A stretch of DNA of 64,000 nt from an uncultured Oscillospiraceae bacterium (GTDB lineage Bacteria > Bacillota > Clostridia > Oscillospirales > Acutalibacteraceae): NCBI GenBank assembly GCA_900540295.1, contig UQFM01000001.1, positions 39,045 through 103,044 on the forward strand, read 5' to 3'. The position numbers and the translations under genes are program-made. Below are positions 53,732-63,519 of the stretch, piece after piece (within the stretch, counting starts at the first letter, position 1; each line of letters begins with the position of its first letter). The notes beneath the pieces were generated by a model. The model had not been told where the DNA came from. It was given only the letters and a program-made list of their open reading frames with translations, and searched no databases.

Positions 53732-56700
53732 TTGAAAAAAACAGGAAAAAAAGTCTCGAGCATCTTTTTATCCGTACTGATGCTGATTTCCATGTGCACA
53801 TCGGGTCTCATCAGCCATGCGGCAGGCGCGGGAATCACCATCACACAGGACGGTACGGAAGTAACCGAACGCCTTTCGGTGCAGGAGTACCGTTCCATTC
53901 AACTCGAGTATATCACCACGGGAGAATTGCCGGACGGCGCTTATGTCACGTGGGAAAGCACGCTTCCCCTGCTTGCGGGTGTGGACGATACCGGCAAGGT
54001 AACAGGATACGACTACTCCAAAGCGGCGATTGTACAGCAGTGGATTGATGAAAACATTCGCTCTATGCCGGTGGTGGGCGAAGCGATGGCAAAGTCGATT
54101 GAAGACCAGATTGCGGCAACCGGTGTCGATTTGGAAGATATGGATACCACAATCCTGATTGCGATTATCCGCGGGATTGCGGGCGACGCTTTGGCAGACA
54201 GTCTGCAAAAAGCGCTGGACAGCATGAATGTGGAAATTGTTGCCGTCCTGCATGCGGCGGACGGCAAAGAACTTGCGCGCGACAGTGTGGAAGTCGTCGT
54301 GGAAAAAAGTTTAATTGCCAATATTGCTCCGACAGCAGTACATATTACAAATAAACGGGTCGTCCCGCTTACCGTTGCCGTCGGCACGACCGTACAGCTT
54401 TACGGCGCCTGTTCGCCTGTCCGTCTGAAGCAAAGCGTCAAATGGACAATGGGCGGTACAATTTTTGATACGGAATCGGGAAAACACGCCAATGTTTCGG
54501 CGGACGGTTTGGTAACCTTTACCTCTGCGGGCAAGGTTACCGTCCGTTTAACACCCACAAATGCGGCATACGCCGCATTTGTGGACACCATCACCTTTAC
54601 GGTAGTGGAACAGGCAGATTTGCCTGTTGAGGATTTCTCCATTGCGGGAAATTTAAAGGTAGATGAAGGCGCAACCACACAGCTTGCCATTGCGAATTTA
54701 CAACCTGCGGGCGCATATACGGGAGACCTCACGTGGTCAAGCTCTGACCCGACGGTTGCCGCAGTTGACCAAAACGGCGTGGTAACAGGCTTGGACGGCG
54801 GCAGCGGTCTGACAACCTACAGCCGTACAGCGGAGATTACCGCAACTGTCGGCGGTATTTCCAAAACCGTCACGGTTACCGTCAACCGCAAGGTTGTCAA
54901 CGCAGTCATTTCCGGCGTGGAAATTATCGGCGAAACCGTAATTCCGAATAATGCATCGGTTACATACACCGCAAAAATTACACCTGACCGCTTAAATACG
55001 AGTTCCTCCGTAAAACGCGAATGGGGCATAACCGAACCGCTGACGGGAGAAATTGTTTGGGCGACGGCGGATGTACCTGCCGAAACGAGCATTGCGGTAA
55101 TCAATGCAGAAGGTGTACTCAGCCCGAAGCAAAGCGGCATCATTGTTATACATGTACGCGCGACGCAGGGTGAGGTTGTGTGTGAAGCGTCCCTGACCGT
55201 CAGTGCAGGCACGCCGATTACCAGTTTTAATTTGGAAAAGGGCGACGGTTTTACAGTCAATATTTTAACAGGCAGCCGCGAACCCTTCTTAGAAGAGGGA
55301 AAAACCGCACAGCTGAATATTACAAGTATACTGCCCGAAGATTTTGACCGTGCGCTTTTAGAAAATGTAACGTGGACAAGTTCTGACCCCACGGCTGTTT
55401 CGGTAGATGCGGACGGCAAAGTGTTGGGCTTGGACTGCGGTTCTGCCGGTACGCTTTACAATAAGAAGACAGTCACCGTAACGGCAAGCGTCGGCGGTGT
55501 GTCGGCAAGCATTACGTTCGATATCCGCGGTGCAAGCGTGCGTAATCTTGTTTCGGCAAGCATCAGCGGCAGTGATTACGTGATTAAGGATTTCCCGCGC
55601 ACATATGAATCGACTTTTTATCCGACCCGTGTGGCGGTTAAGGATAAACACTGGGGCGTGCCCACCGACGCAGGGGAACGCCCGTGGGCTTCTGCGTGGA
55701 GCAGTACAAAGGGCAACCAGCAGAACAGCGTTGCCTCTGTCGATAACAACGGCGTGGTAACAGGTCTTTCCGCAGGAGAAACAACTTTGTATGTGTTCGG
55801 GCGCGAGGGCGCGACAACAGTGAACGGTTCCTTTGCCGAAGCGGAAAAGAAAATTCAGGTGGTGGAATTGGAACCTGACAGCATCACACTTGCCGCACCG
55901 ACACACAAAAATTACGTGGAAGGCGACACAGAACTCGATTTAAGCGGTTTAAAGGTATCGCTCAACTACAATCGGGAGACAATCAGTCAATATTACGATA
56001 CTGCCGATTGGGAAGATAAGGACTTTACGGTAGAAGTAACCGATTACACGGTGTCGGAAATCAACCAGAAAATTTTAGACAGCGAACAGTATATTTTGGT
56101 GACGGTTACCCGCGCGGGCGAGGAGTACCGCGGCGTGTTCCCGATTATATTGGAATCGAAAAAGGTAGAAAGTCTGGATTTGACCGCGCCGCGTTATACA
56201 TATACCGAGGGTGAAACACGGCTGGACCTTACCGGATTGGAAGTCACGGCGAATTACAGCAACGCGCCGTCGGAGCTTGTTACAGATTATGTTGTGTATG
56301 AGCGTGAATTCGACCCGACACTTTTAGACGTTGAACAGAATATTACGGTTTCCTATACGCACGCGGGTGTTTCCGCCTCGGCAACCTTCCCGGTTATTGT
56401 CTACGGTACGCCTGTGGTATCTGTGGATACTGGGGAATACACAGGCGGCTGGACGCCTGCGGACGTTACTTTTACGCTTTCTGCCACGCACCCGATGGAC
56501 GGTGTAACCTATTATTACAGAACGTCGGCGGAAACGGAATGGACAGCGCTTGCAGGCAATACGCTGACAGTCGCCGAAAATTCGCAAAACACCTATTTCT
56601 TTAAAGCAGTGAACTCGGTGGATGCAGAAAGTGCGGAAACAGAGGGCATTACCGTTCTGCGGGACGATATTACACCGAGCTTTACGCTTTCGCAAAGTGT

Positions 56701-59377
56701 TACGGACATTACCAATCAATCCTATACCGTATCGGTTGACGGCTTGTCTTTCGGTGCTTCGGGCGTGCAGGCGGCAACCTTAAACGGCACGGATATCTTG
56801 GCAAATTACGCGAACTTTACGGTGCATGAAAACGGTACTTATACGGTGCGCATCACTGCGGGCAACGGTCTTTACTGCGAACAGACGGTTACGGTCGAAA
56901 ATATTGACAAAATTGCGCCGACGGTGGACCGTGTGGAATTGCAGCAGAAAAATTCGGGCGGGTTTGCGAGATTTTTGAATGATTTAACCTACGGTAAATT
57001 CTTCAAAGAACAGATTGAGCTGACAATCTCCGCTTCTGACGAGGGCGTAGCGGGAATTGACCGAATCGAATACCGTTTCTACAATGCGGATACGGATACC
57101 TATTCGGAATGGATGCGGTACAGTGATTCAAACAAGCCCGTGCAGAATCCGAATTTCCGCGGCTATGCAGAAGCACGCGCGACCGACCGTGCGGCAAACA
57201 CATCCGCAACTTATACTTCGGAGGGCTTTGTGATTGACAATGTCCGCCCCGCCGATGTGCAGATTTCCGCCACCTACAACGGCGCGGATTACAACAGCGG
57301 CGCGTGGGTTGCAGGCAACGTGGAACTGACCTTGGACAGCTCGGCATATTCGGGAATTTATGCATATTATTACCGCGTAGACGGCGGCGAATGGACACAG
57401 CTTTCTGACAATACGCTGACGGCTTCCGAAGAAGGCAGACACGTCTACGAATTCAAGGCAGAGTCCAATTCCTCTATGGAAAGCTACGAAACCATGCAGG
57501 TAGTGCAGATTGATACGCAAAAGCCTGTTATCCGCGTGACGTTTGACGGCACGTTCGGACGCTGGACTTCGGACGGCGTACGCTTTAATTTCGCCACAGA
57601 GGAAGACAGCCTTTCGGGAATTACCTATTACTATAATAACGGTACGGGCTGGCAGGAATTTGACGGCGCGGAGCTGTTTATCGATTGGAATACCCATGCG
57701 CCCTATACTTTTAAAGCTGTGAACGGTGCGGGAACGGAAAGCACAACCTCGGACAGCTATAATGTTATGATTGACGTTGTGGAGCCGCAAATCATTTTAA
57801 CGCCGACCGTAACCGAACCGACCTGCACCCCATATGAAGTGCAGATTGAAACAATTGTCGGTGAGGCGGGGCTTGCAAAGGTCATGCTGGACAACCGCAA
57901 CATTACAACCAGAAAATCCTTTATGGTTTCCCGAAACGGCAATTACATCATCACAGCACTCGGCAATAACGGATTGGTTACAACAAAGCTTTTGACGGTC
58001 GACAATTTCTATACGCCCGTTTTGGAAGTGACCGATATTGCGTTCGGCGAAGCCAGCAAAACGGACAATACAGACTTCGGCACATATTACGGTTATGCGC
58101 CCGAAATTACGATTTCCGCACAAAATACAGGCACAACGGGCATCGCCGAAATTACTTACCGCTTATTGGATGAAAACGGGAAAGCCGCTTCGGCATGGGA
58201 AATCTATGAAGCGGATAACAAGCCTGTTTTGGCAGACAATTTCCGCGGCTATGTAGAAGCCCGCGCATACGATACTGCAAATAAAGCTTCGGCACTCTAC
58301 CGTTCCAAAGGCATTACGGTAGATACTGCCGCACCCACAGCACCCGTGATTACTGCCGCTTTAAATGACGGCACAGCGCTTTCAGACAGTGCATGGGCGA
58401 AGAGCGCGGTGACTTTAAAACCGCAGTCTTCGGCATTTTCAGGAATTCAGCAGTACTGTTACAGTATGGACGGCGGAGCATGGCAGACCCTTACAGGCGA
58501 CCGTATCACCTGTTACGAGACAGGCGTACACACATGGCAGTTTAAAGCGGTTTCGGCGGTCGGAACGGAAAGTGCAATCACAACGTATACCACCCGTATT
58601 GACAGCGAAACGCCGATTTTGCAAATCGGCGTGCAAGGCGCAATCGGGGTCAAAACGAATAAACCGATTACATTCTCGCTGTATACGCCGAACTGCCTGT
58701 CCGATGTAACTTATTATTACAGCATCGGCGACGGTTGGGTTGAAATGGATACAGATACCCTGACCATTGCCGAAGAGATGCGCGCGGTTTACCGCTTCAA
58801 AGCAATCAATGCGGCAGGAAAAGAAAGCTATGTTTCTCCCGAATATTCGGTTTGGTTTGAAAAGCCCGAGATAGAACAGATACAGCCGAAAACGGACGGG
58901 TCTACCAATTTAATGGTAGACCGTGACCATACGGAACAGTCATATTTGCTGGGTATGTGCGCAGACAATACGACTGTTGAGAAACTGCGGCAGGATTTGG
59001 AAAACAACGCGGTTCAAATTGTGGTCACTCGTGACGGCACAGTGCTGAACGACACGGATTGCATCGGTACAGGCTGTGTGGTACAATGTGTGTCCGTAGA
59101 GGACGCCTCCGTGGTTTACGAGACGGTAACGGTTATTCTTTACGGCGATGTGAACGGCGACGGCAAAATAGACAGCGCCGACTACGCACTGATGCAAACA
59201 GCGGCGCTTGTAGATGCCGACGCCATCGGCACAGGCGCATATACGTTGGCGGCAGATGTAAACGGTGACGGCGTAGTAGACTTTTTTGACATCGCCATGA
59301 TGGATATGCAAATTTCACAAACGGTATTGCTGGACCAAACGGCGCAGTATTACAAATCCGAAACCCGACAGGGTTAA
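53732..59377 (+). CDS. Large secreted Ig-like, dockerin-bearing surface protein
   Basis: This 1881-residue protein has a signal peptide (about residues 1-29) and a start at the TTG at 53732, with an AGGAG site. The first half holds several bacterial Ig-like (BIG2/BIG3) domains, marked by WSSSDPTVAAVDQNGVVTG, WTSSDPTAVSVDADGKVLG and DLTGLEVTANY. Two long related modules follow at about residues 1093-1440 and 1455-1710, each with FRGYxEARAxDxAN and YYYRxDGGEW-like blocks. The C-terminus has a TTVEKLRQDL spacer domain and a type I dockerin with EF loops D1806-VNGDGKIDSAD and D1842-VNGDGVVDFFD. Dockerins bind cohesin scaffolds. No catalytic domain is seen. Confidence 0.9.
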   Translation: MKKTGKKVSSIFLSVLMLISMCTSGLISHAAGAGITITQDGTEVTERLSVQEYRSIQLEYITTGELPDGAYVTWESTLPLLAGVDDTGKVTGYDYSKAAIVQQWIDENIRSMPVVGEAMAKSIEDQIAATGVDLEDMDTTILIAIIRGIAGDALADSLQKALDSMNVEIVAVLHAADGKELARDSVEVVVEKSLIANIAPTAVHITNKRVVPLTVAVGTTVQLYGACSPVRLKQSVKWTMGGTIFDTESGKHANVSADGLVTFTSAGKVTVRLTPTNAAYAAFVDTITFTVVEQADLPVEDFSIAGNLKVDEGATTQLAIANLQPAGAYTGDLTWSSSDPTVAAVDQNGVVTGLDGGSGLTTYSRTAEITATVGGISKTVTVTVNRKVVNAVISGVEIIGETVIPNNASVTYTAKITPDRLNTSSSVKREWGITEPLTGEIVWATADVPAETSIAVINAEGVLSPKQSGIIVIHVRATQGEVVCEASLTVSAGTPITSFNLEKGDGFTVNILTGSREPFLEEGKTAQLNITSILPEDFDRALLENVTWTSSDPTAVSVDADGKVLGLDCGSAGTLYNKKTVTVTASVGGVSASITFDIRGASVRNLVSASISGSDYVIKDFPRTYESTFYPTRVAVKDKHWGVPTDAGERPWASAWSSTKGNQQNSVASVDNNGVVTGLSAGETTLYVFGREGATTVNGSFAEAEKKIQVVELEPDSITLAAPTHKNYVEGDTELDLSGLKVSLNYNRETISQYYDTADWEDKDFTVEVTDYTVSEINQKILDSEQYILVTVTRAGEEYRGVFPIILESKKVESLDLTAPRYTYTEGETRLDLTGLEVTANYSNAPSELVTDYVVYEREFDPTLLDVEQNITVSYTHAGVSASATFPVIVYGTPVVSVDTGEYTGGWTPADVTFTLSATHPMDGVTYYYRTSAETEWTALAGNTLTVAENSQNTYFFKAVNSVDAESAETEGITVLRDDITPSFTLSQSVTDITNQSYTVSVDGLSFGASGVQAATLNGTDILANYANFTVHENGTYTVRITAGNGLYCEQTVTVENIDKIAPTVDRVELQQKNSGGFARFLNDLTYGKFFKEQIELTISASDEGVAGIDRIEYRFYNADTDTYSEWMRYSDSNKPVQNPNFRGYAEARATDRAANTSATYTSEGFVIDNVRPADVQISATYNGADYNSGAWVAGNVELTLDSSAYSGIYAYYYRVDGGEWTQLSDNTLTASEEGRHVYEFKAESNSSMESYETMQVVQIDTQKPVIRVTFDGTFGRWTSDGVRFNFATEEDSLSGITYYYNNGTGWQEFDGAELFIDWNTHAPYTFKAVNGAGTESTTSDSYNVMIDVVEPQIILTPTVTEPTCTPYEVQIETIVGEAGLAKVMLDNRNITTRKSFMVSRNGNYIITALGNNGLVTTKLLTVDNFYTPVLEVTDIAFGEASKTDNTDFGTYYGYAPEITISAQNTGTTGIAEITYRLLDENGKAASAWEIYEADNKPVLADNFRGYVEARAYDTANKASALYRSKGITVDTAAPTAPVITAALNDGTALSDSAWAKSAVTLKPQSSAFSGIQQYCYSMDGGAWQTLTGDRITCYETGVHTWQFKAVSAVGTESAITTYTTRIDSETPILQIGVQGAIGVKTNKPITFSLYTPNCLSDVTYYYSIGDGWVEMDTDTLTIAEEMRAVYRFKAINAAGKESYVSPEYSVWFEKPEIEQIQPKTDGSTNLMVDRDHTEQSYLLGMCADNTTVEKLRQDLENNAVQIVVTRDGTVLNDTDCIGTGCVVQCVSVEDASVVYETVTVILYGDVNGDGKIDSADYALMQTAALVDADAIGTGAYTLAADVNGDGVVDFFDIAMMDMQISQTVLLDQTAQYYKSETRQG

Positions 59378-59387
59378 ACCAAAACCA

Positions 59388-59446
59388 AAAGCCTCTCTTC
59401 GGGCGTTCTTTCAGATGAAAACGAACTGCCCGAAGAGAGGCTTTCT
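59388..59446. terminator. Terminator after the large surface protein gene
   Basis: AAAGCCTCTCTTCGGGC and GCCCGAAGAGAGGCTTT form a perfect 17-bp stem, extended by GTTC/GAAC around a loop, followed by CTATATTTTG. It is shared with the convergent azlD gene. Confidence 0.88.
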
Positions 59447-59494
59447 ATATTTTGTGTTGTATTCTTATCGGACAGGAAGCTCTGTCGAAACGGG

Positions 59495-59809
59495 TTACAG
59501 CAGTGTTCCGACCCAATCCGTCAGGAAAGCCGCGATACAGGCGCAGACCGCCACCGTAACCAAGCCTTTTTCAAAAAATGCCAGCAACAGTGCAACGGCA
59601 ATACCGACAAGCGCAGAGGCAAGACCGCCTGTGGAAGAAAATACGGCGGGAAAGGTCATGGCGGCAAGCACCGCATAGGGAATATAGTATAAAAAAGACT
59701 GTATGAATTTATTTTCGATTTTTTTACGGAAGATAACCAACGGCAGCATACGGATAAGATAAGTCACGCCTGCCATAACCGCCAGTTGTAAAAACCAATA
59801 TTTTGTCAT
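59495..59809 (-). CDS. azlD: Branched-chain amino acid exporter small subunit AzlD
   Basis: This 104-residue membrane protein has about four hydrophobic segments (AVMAGVTYLIRMLPLV, YIPYAVLAAMTFPAVF, SALVGIAVALLLAF and the C-terminal VAVCACIAAFLTDW). It pairs with AzlC to export branched-chain amino acids or analogues. I chose the ATG at 59809 (MTKYWFLQL), which overlaps the azlC stop (59806-59809). Longer open frames upstream are shadows of azlC. Confidence 0.9.
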   Translation of the reverse strand: MTKYWFLQLAVMAGVTYLIRMLPLVIFRKKIENKFIQSFLYYIPYAVLAAMTFPAVFSSTGGLASALVGIAVALLLAFFEKGLVTVAVCACIAAFLTDWVGTLL

Positions 59810-60540
59810 TCCGCCGCCCCCCGTTCTGCCGATACAGGCTTCAGCCATGCGCCGACAGCCGCCGCGGCAACGGCGCAGATAATGATGACAAAGCCAGAAG
59901 ACACGCGGTTTAAAATCGGGACATAACGGAACATACAACTGAGCGCTGCCGCGATTCCCACCACTGCCGCAACCGCTTTGGATTTTTTCATCGGCGGAAT
60001 GAAAATGGCAAGAAACATGCCGTAAATGGCAATTCCCAGTGCCGAACGGATATTTTCGGGCAGCACCGCACTTGCCGCCGCGCCGAGGAATGTGCCGAGC
60101 GCCCAACCGATATACGGCATGGATATCAACCCGAACATGTATTTTTTACCGACTTCCTTCGGCTGACCTGCGGCAACGGCAAAAATTTCATCCGTATTGC
60201 CGAATGCAATCAGCAGACGGTCTATAAGCCTTACGCTTTTATGTAATTTCTGCGACAGAGAAACAGACATCAGTGCGTACCGCAGATTGATAACGAACTG
60301 TGTCAGCGCCATTTCAAAAAAACCGCCGCCTGCAAACAGCAGTGAAAGCCCTGCAAACTGCCCTGCCGAAGTCAAATTGGTCATGGAAATTAAAACGGCT
60401 AACGAAACAGGCAAACCGCCTGCAACCGCCGCCATGCCGAACGTAAAGGAAACCGACAGATAACCCAAAGCAATCGGTATTCCGTCCCGCACGCCCTTTT
60501 GAAAACTGTTTATACAGCTTGTAGATGGTTCTGCCTGCAA
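59806..60540 (-). CDS. azlC: Branched-chain amino acid exporter AzlC
   Basis: This 244-residue membrane protein has about five to seven hydrophobic segments, with the AzlC patterns FQKGVRDGIPIALGYLSVSFTFGMAA, NLTSAGQFAGL and AFGNTDEIFA. With AzlD it exports branched-chain amino acids, which also gives resistance to toxic analogues. I chose the TTG at 60540 (MQAEPSTSC) because GGGGAG lies 9 bases upstream; the open frame to 60696 includes 52 unlikely residues. The start is the weak point of this call. Confidence 0.88.
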   Translation of the reverse strand: MQAEPSTSCINSFQKGVRDGIPIALGYLSVSFTFGMAAVAGGLPVSLAVLISMTNLTSAGQFAGLSLLFAGGGFFEMALTQFVINLRYALMSVSLSQKLHKSVRLIDRLLIAFGNTDEIFAVAAGQPKEVGKKYMFGLISMPYIGWALGTFLGAAASAVLPENIRSALGIAIYGMFLAIFIPPMKKSKAVAAVVGIAAALSCMFRYVPILNRVSSGFVIIICAVAAAAVGAWLKPVSAERGAAE

Positions 60541-60667
60541 ACCCGCATAACTCCCCTTCGTTAAAATAATTACTTCTCTGATTTTGCCACACAAATTATA
60601 GACGTATTTCAGAACCTTGTCAATGACGGCGTCAGGGCATAAACAGATATTTTTCCTTTTTTCGCAA

Positions 60668-60726
60668 GCATAACCATAGCGCACACGTCCGAACACGATT
60701 TTCGGGTGCGGGATTATTGGTTATGC
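60668..60726 (+). repeat. Dispersed repeat element, copy B
   Basis: GCATAACCA (60668-60676) and TGGTTATGC (60718-60726) are perfect 9-base inverted ends of a 59-base unit. Its first part, TAACCATAGC followed by CACACGTCCGAACACG and ATTTTCG, matches the reverse complement of 31139-31172 with about one difference in 34 bases. It sits in the gap between azlC and the ACT gene. Confidence 0.65.
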
Positions 60727-60799
60727 CCATTGTAAACGGAAGATAAATATTTTATAATCAAATATACAAATCGGCATCCCCGATGTAAAGGAGAAGAAC

Positions 60800-61162
60800 A
60801 TGGAACTGAAGAAAATACCCTATGCGTTGACAATATGCAAGGTTACGTCGTTAGAGGGATGGCAGGAAGACAATTTCTATTTTATCGGCAGAACAGATGA
60901 AGAATTCTCCCTTGTCTGCAAAACAGAAAGCACGCCCGTGAACACGACCGACCGTGACGATGGCTGGAAGGGCTTCCGCATACAGGGCGTATTGGATTTC
61001 TCTCTTATCGGAATATTATCAAAAATTTCCACCGTACTTGCCGAGAATAAAATCGGCATTTTCGTAATATCCACATATAACACGGATTATATCCTCGTAA
61101 AAGAAAAGGACTTTAACCGCGCAGCTGAGGCATTGGAAAAAGCCGGATATACGGTTGTATAA
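60800..61162 (+). CDS. ACT domain protein
   Basis: This 120-residue protein has the ACT pattern FRIQGVLDFSLIGILSKISTVLAENKIGIFVISTYNTDYILVKEKDFNRAAEALEKAGY in its second half, a small fold that binds amino acids. The first half is an unassigned beta-rich region. Relatives are free-standing regulators whose ligand is unknown. The ATG has an AAAGGAG site. The azlCD exporter next to it may be related in function, but this is inference. Confidence 0.88.
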   Translation: MELKKIPYALTICKVTSLEGWQEDNFYFIGRTDEEFSLVCKTESTPVNTTDRDDGWKGFRIQGVLDFSLIGILSKISTVLAENKIGIFVISTYNTDYILVKEKDFNRAAEALEKAGYTVV

Positions 61163-61355
61163 AATATCCCCGCTTTCTGACACAAAGAAGTTTTGGGATA
61201 TTTACTTTTCTGCATTTTTCTCCGTAGCTTATGCTTTGAAATTCCAATGCAGAAAACGCCCGACAAAATAAATATTTTTCTTGCAAACCTCTTTTGCCGC
61301 GGACGAAAATGTGGTAAAGTTATTCTATGAAAATCCCCGGAGGAGAGAAAGAGCC

Positions 61356-62564
61356 ATGCCCGCAAAAATTGCAGAACGCATCACCATTTCAGGTATTTCT
61401 TTACAAAACAGATTGATTCGCTCCGCCACACACGACGGTTTGGCGGACCAAAACGGCGCGCCGACTGAAAAATTGATTCGGCGCTATGCCTATCTTGCCG
61501 AAAATCAGGCCGGGCTGATTATTACAGGTTATGCAGGGGTAAGCGAAAACGGCATGTCGCCGTATCCCGCCATGCTCAAAATACACAACGACGGGAATTT
61601 ACCGCAGTTTCGCGCACTTGCACAGGCAGTGCATGCGCACGGTACGCCAATCCTTTTACAGCTGGCACACTGCGGCAGGCAAACCGCGTCCAAGGTGATT
61701 CACGCGCAAAAGGTCGCGCCGACGGCAAAACGCCATTTATTTTATCCCGACAAGGCACAGGCGCTTACCGAAACGGAAATACGCCAAATTATTGCGGATT
61801 TTATACAGGCGGCAGTCCGTGCGGAAAAATGCGGATTCGACGGCGTACAACTGCACGCGGGACACGGCTATTTACTGCACGACTTTTTATCGCCGTACGG
61901 CAACCGACGGCAGGACGCGTGGGGCGGCTGTGCGGAAAACCGATGCCGAATTCTTACGGAAACTATAAAAGGCATTCACGCCGAAACGAAACTGCCTGTT
62001 TGGATAAAACTCAGCGCAGAGGACAACCGTAAGAACGGTATGCGCATTGCAGATGCTGTGGAAATTGTCAAAATTCTGGAAAAGAACGGACTGGACGCCG
62101 TAGAGGTCTCCTGCGGTACGGTAGAGGACGGCATGAACACCATGCGCAGTGCGCGTATGCCGATGGAAGCGGTATTTGCATACCGTGAGCCGTGCGCATC
62201 TTTTCCGAAGCATTTCAAAGCGTTTGCACTGCGGTGTGCACAAGCAATCAATCCGTTGCTGAAACAGCCTGCACCGTTAGAAAACTTTAATGTAGAAAAT
62301 GCCGCAAAAATCAAAGCGGCAGTGTCGATTCCTGTGATTGTTGTCGGCGGTATCCATAAAACCGACGATATGAACCGAATTCTTGAAAGCGGCAGGGCGG
62401 ACGCGGTTTCCATGTGCCGGCCGTTTATCTGTGAGCCGAATTTGGCGCGTAAGCTTTTAGACGGCACGCAAACCGAGGCAAAGTGCCTGATGTGCAATTT
62501 CTGCGGATTGGTCATTGAAAAGGGCGAAACAAAATGCCTGTACGGGAAAGTAAAAGAAACATAA
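61356..62564 (+). CDS. Old-yellow-enzyme-type flavin oxidoreductase
   Basis: This 402-residue enzyme is an NADH:flavin oxidoreductase of the old yellow enzyme family that reduces activated double bonds. It has NRLIRSATHDGLADQNG, QLAHCGRQT, the substrate-binding FDGVQLHAGHGYLLHDFLSP and PVIVVGGIH. The C-terminal run KCLMCNFC...ETKC has four cysteines, suggesting a [4Fe-4S] cluster as in clostridial enoate reductases and related enzymes, but no C-terminal NADH domain is present. I chose the ATG at 61356 with a GGAGGAG site. The substrate is unknown. Confidence 0.88.
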   Translation: MPAKIAERITISGISLQNRLIRSATHDGLADQNGAPTEKLIRRYAYLAENQAGLIITGYAGVSENGMSPYPAMLKIHNDGNLPQFRALAQAVHAHGTPILLQLAHCGRQTASKVIHAQKVAPTAKRHLFYPDKAQALTETEIRQIIADFIQAAVRAEKCGFDGVQLHAGHGYLLHDFLSPYGNRRQDAWGGCAENRCRILTETIKGIHAETKLPVWIKLSAEDNRKNGMRIADAVEIVKILEKNGLDAVEVSCGTVEDGMNTMRSARMPMEAVFAYREPCASFPKHFKAFALRCAQAINPLLKQPAPLENFNVENAAKIKAAVSIPVIVVGGIHKTDDMNRILESGRADAVSMCRPFICEPNLARKLLDGTQTEAKCLMCNFCGLVIEKGETKCLYGKVKET

Positions 62565-62618
62565 ATCACCACTTTACCGAATGCGAAGATATAGGAACTT
62601 CATAAAAATCATGATTAA

Positions 62619-62657
62619 AACGGACCGCACAGCCTTAAATTCCTGTGCGGTCCGTTA
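62619..62657 (-). terminator. Terminator overlapping the end of the small 61-residue gene
   Basis: On the minus strand AACGGACCGCACAG and CTGTGCGGTCCGTT pair perfectly around GAATTTAAGG, followed by TTAAT. The left arm contains the last sense codons and the loop contains the TAA stop. Confidence 0.75.
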
Positions 62658-62820
62658 AACTGCTTACAAATGCACGCATTTCCTGTTTGGATGTAATTTG
62701 ATGCGTTTTTTGAATCACATTCTGTTTTTCGGCTTCGGATAAAGCTTCAAACTTTTGCATGGCGGTTTCATTTTGCGCGAGCGCCATCCCGAACCCCAAC
62801 GGCAAATTTATATCAGACAT
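62635..62820 (-). CDS. Small conserved protein of unknown function
   Basis: This 61-residue protein reads MSDINLPLGFGMALAQNETAMQKFEALSEAEKQNVIQKTHQITSKQEMRAFVSSL, a pattern I associate with small conserved clostridial proteins. It has no signal peptide or membrane segment and is probably helical. The ATG at 62820 has a TGAGGTGA site. The terminator is built into its 3' end. I cannot assign a role. Confidence 0.78.
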   Translation of the reverse strand: MSDINLPLGFGMALAQNETAMQKFEALSEAEKQNVIQKTHQITSKQEMRAFVSSLTDRTGI

Positions 62821-63024
62821 CGTATCACCTCATGTATATCGTATCACAATCATTTTCAAAAATACAAAACATGAGATAAAAAACCTATGAAAAATATGTG
62901 TTTGGGACACGTTGTGATGCCAAAGTACGTGTATAGGTACTGTACACGTGACTTTGTAAGATTTACATACTGTATTCGTATTGACTCAATATGTAAATAA
63001 TTATTATATTCTCATAATAAACAC

Positions 63025-63519
63025 TTATCGGCTATTCTTCTGTGTATCATACGCTTTAGAAAAACACTTTTCAAGCTCAATACAAAGCCGTCTTTTCATT
63101 TGTTCCAATTCTTCCACAGAGGGCTTATTAGCATCATCCCACATAATTTCCTTTGGCAGCCACCATACAGGTCCTCTTCCGTGATTGCCGTAATCGCCCA
63201 AATCCCCCGCCGTTCTCGGAAAAATATGCCAATGCAAATGTGCATCACCGTTCCCAAGACACTCATAATTGATTTTATCTGCCTGAAACGCTCTTTTTAC
63301 AGCTTCCGCGACCGTCACCATTTCCTGCAAAAAAGCTGTTCGGAACGGAATATCTAAATCAAAAAGTTCCACAGCATGCCTTTTACAGATGAACAAAGAA
63401 TATCCGTAGAAATGCTGATTCCAACCCAAAATAACATAACCCGTTTGCAGTTCTTTTACAAACCAAGGGTTTTCACCGTTTTGAATTTGCAGAATTGTTT
63501 TGCACATATCACAACACAT
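63025..63519 (-). CDS. HIT-family nucleotide-binding protein
   Basis: This 164-residue protein contains GDAHLHWHIFPRTAGD with the histidine triad pattern H-h-H-h-H (HLHWHIF). Members hydrolyse or transfer nucleotides. An N-terminal CxxC pair (CCDMC) could bind zinc. The ATG at 63519 lies close to a GGGGGA site; a second ATG at 63507 is possible. It stands alone near the contig end. Confidence 0.88.
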   Translation of the reverse strand: MCCDMCKTILQIQNGENPWFVKELQTGYVILGWNQHFYGYSLFICKRHAVELFDLDIPFRTAFLQEMVTVAEAVKRAFQADKINYECLGNGDAHLHWHIFPRTAGDLGDYGNHGRGPVWWLPKEIMWDDANKPSVEELEQMKRRLCIELEKCFSKAYDTQKNSR

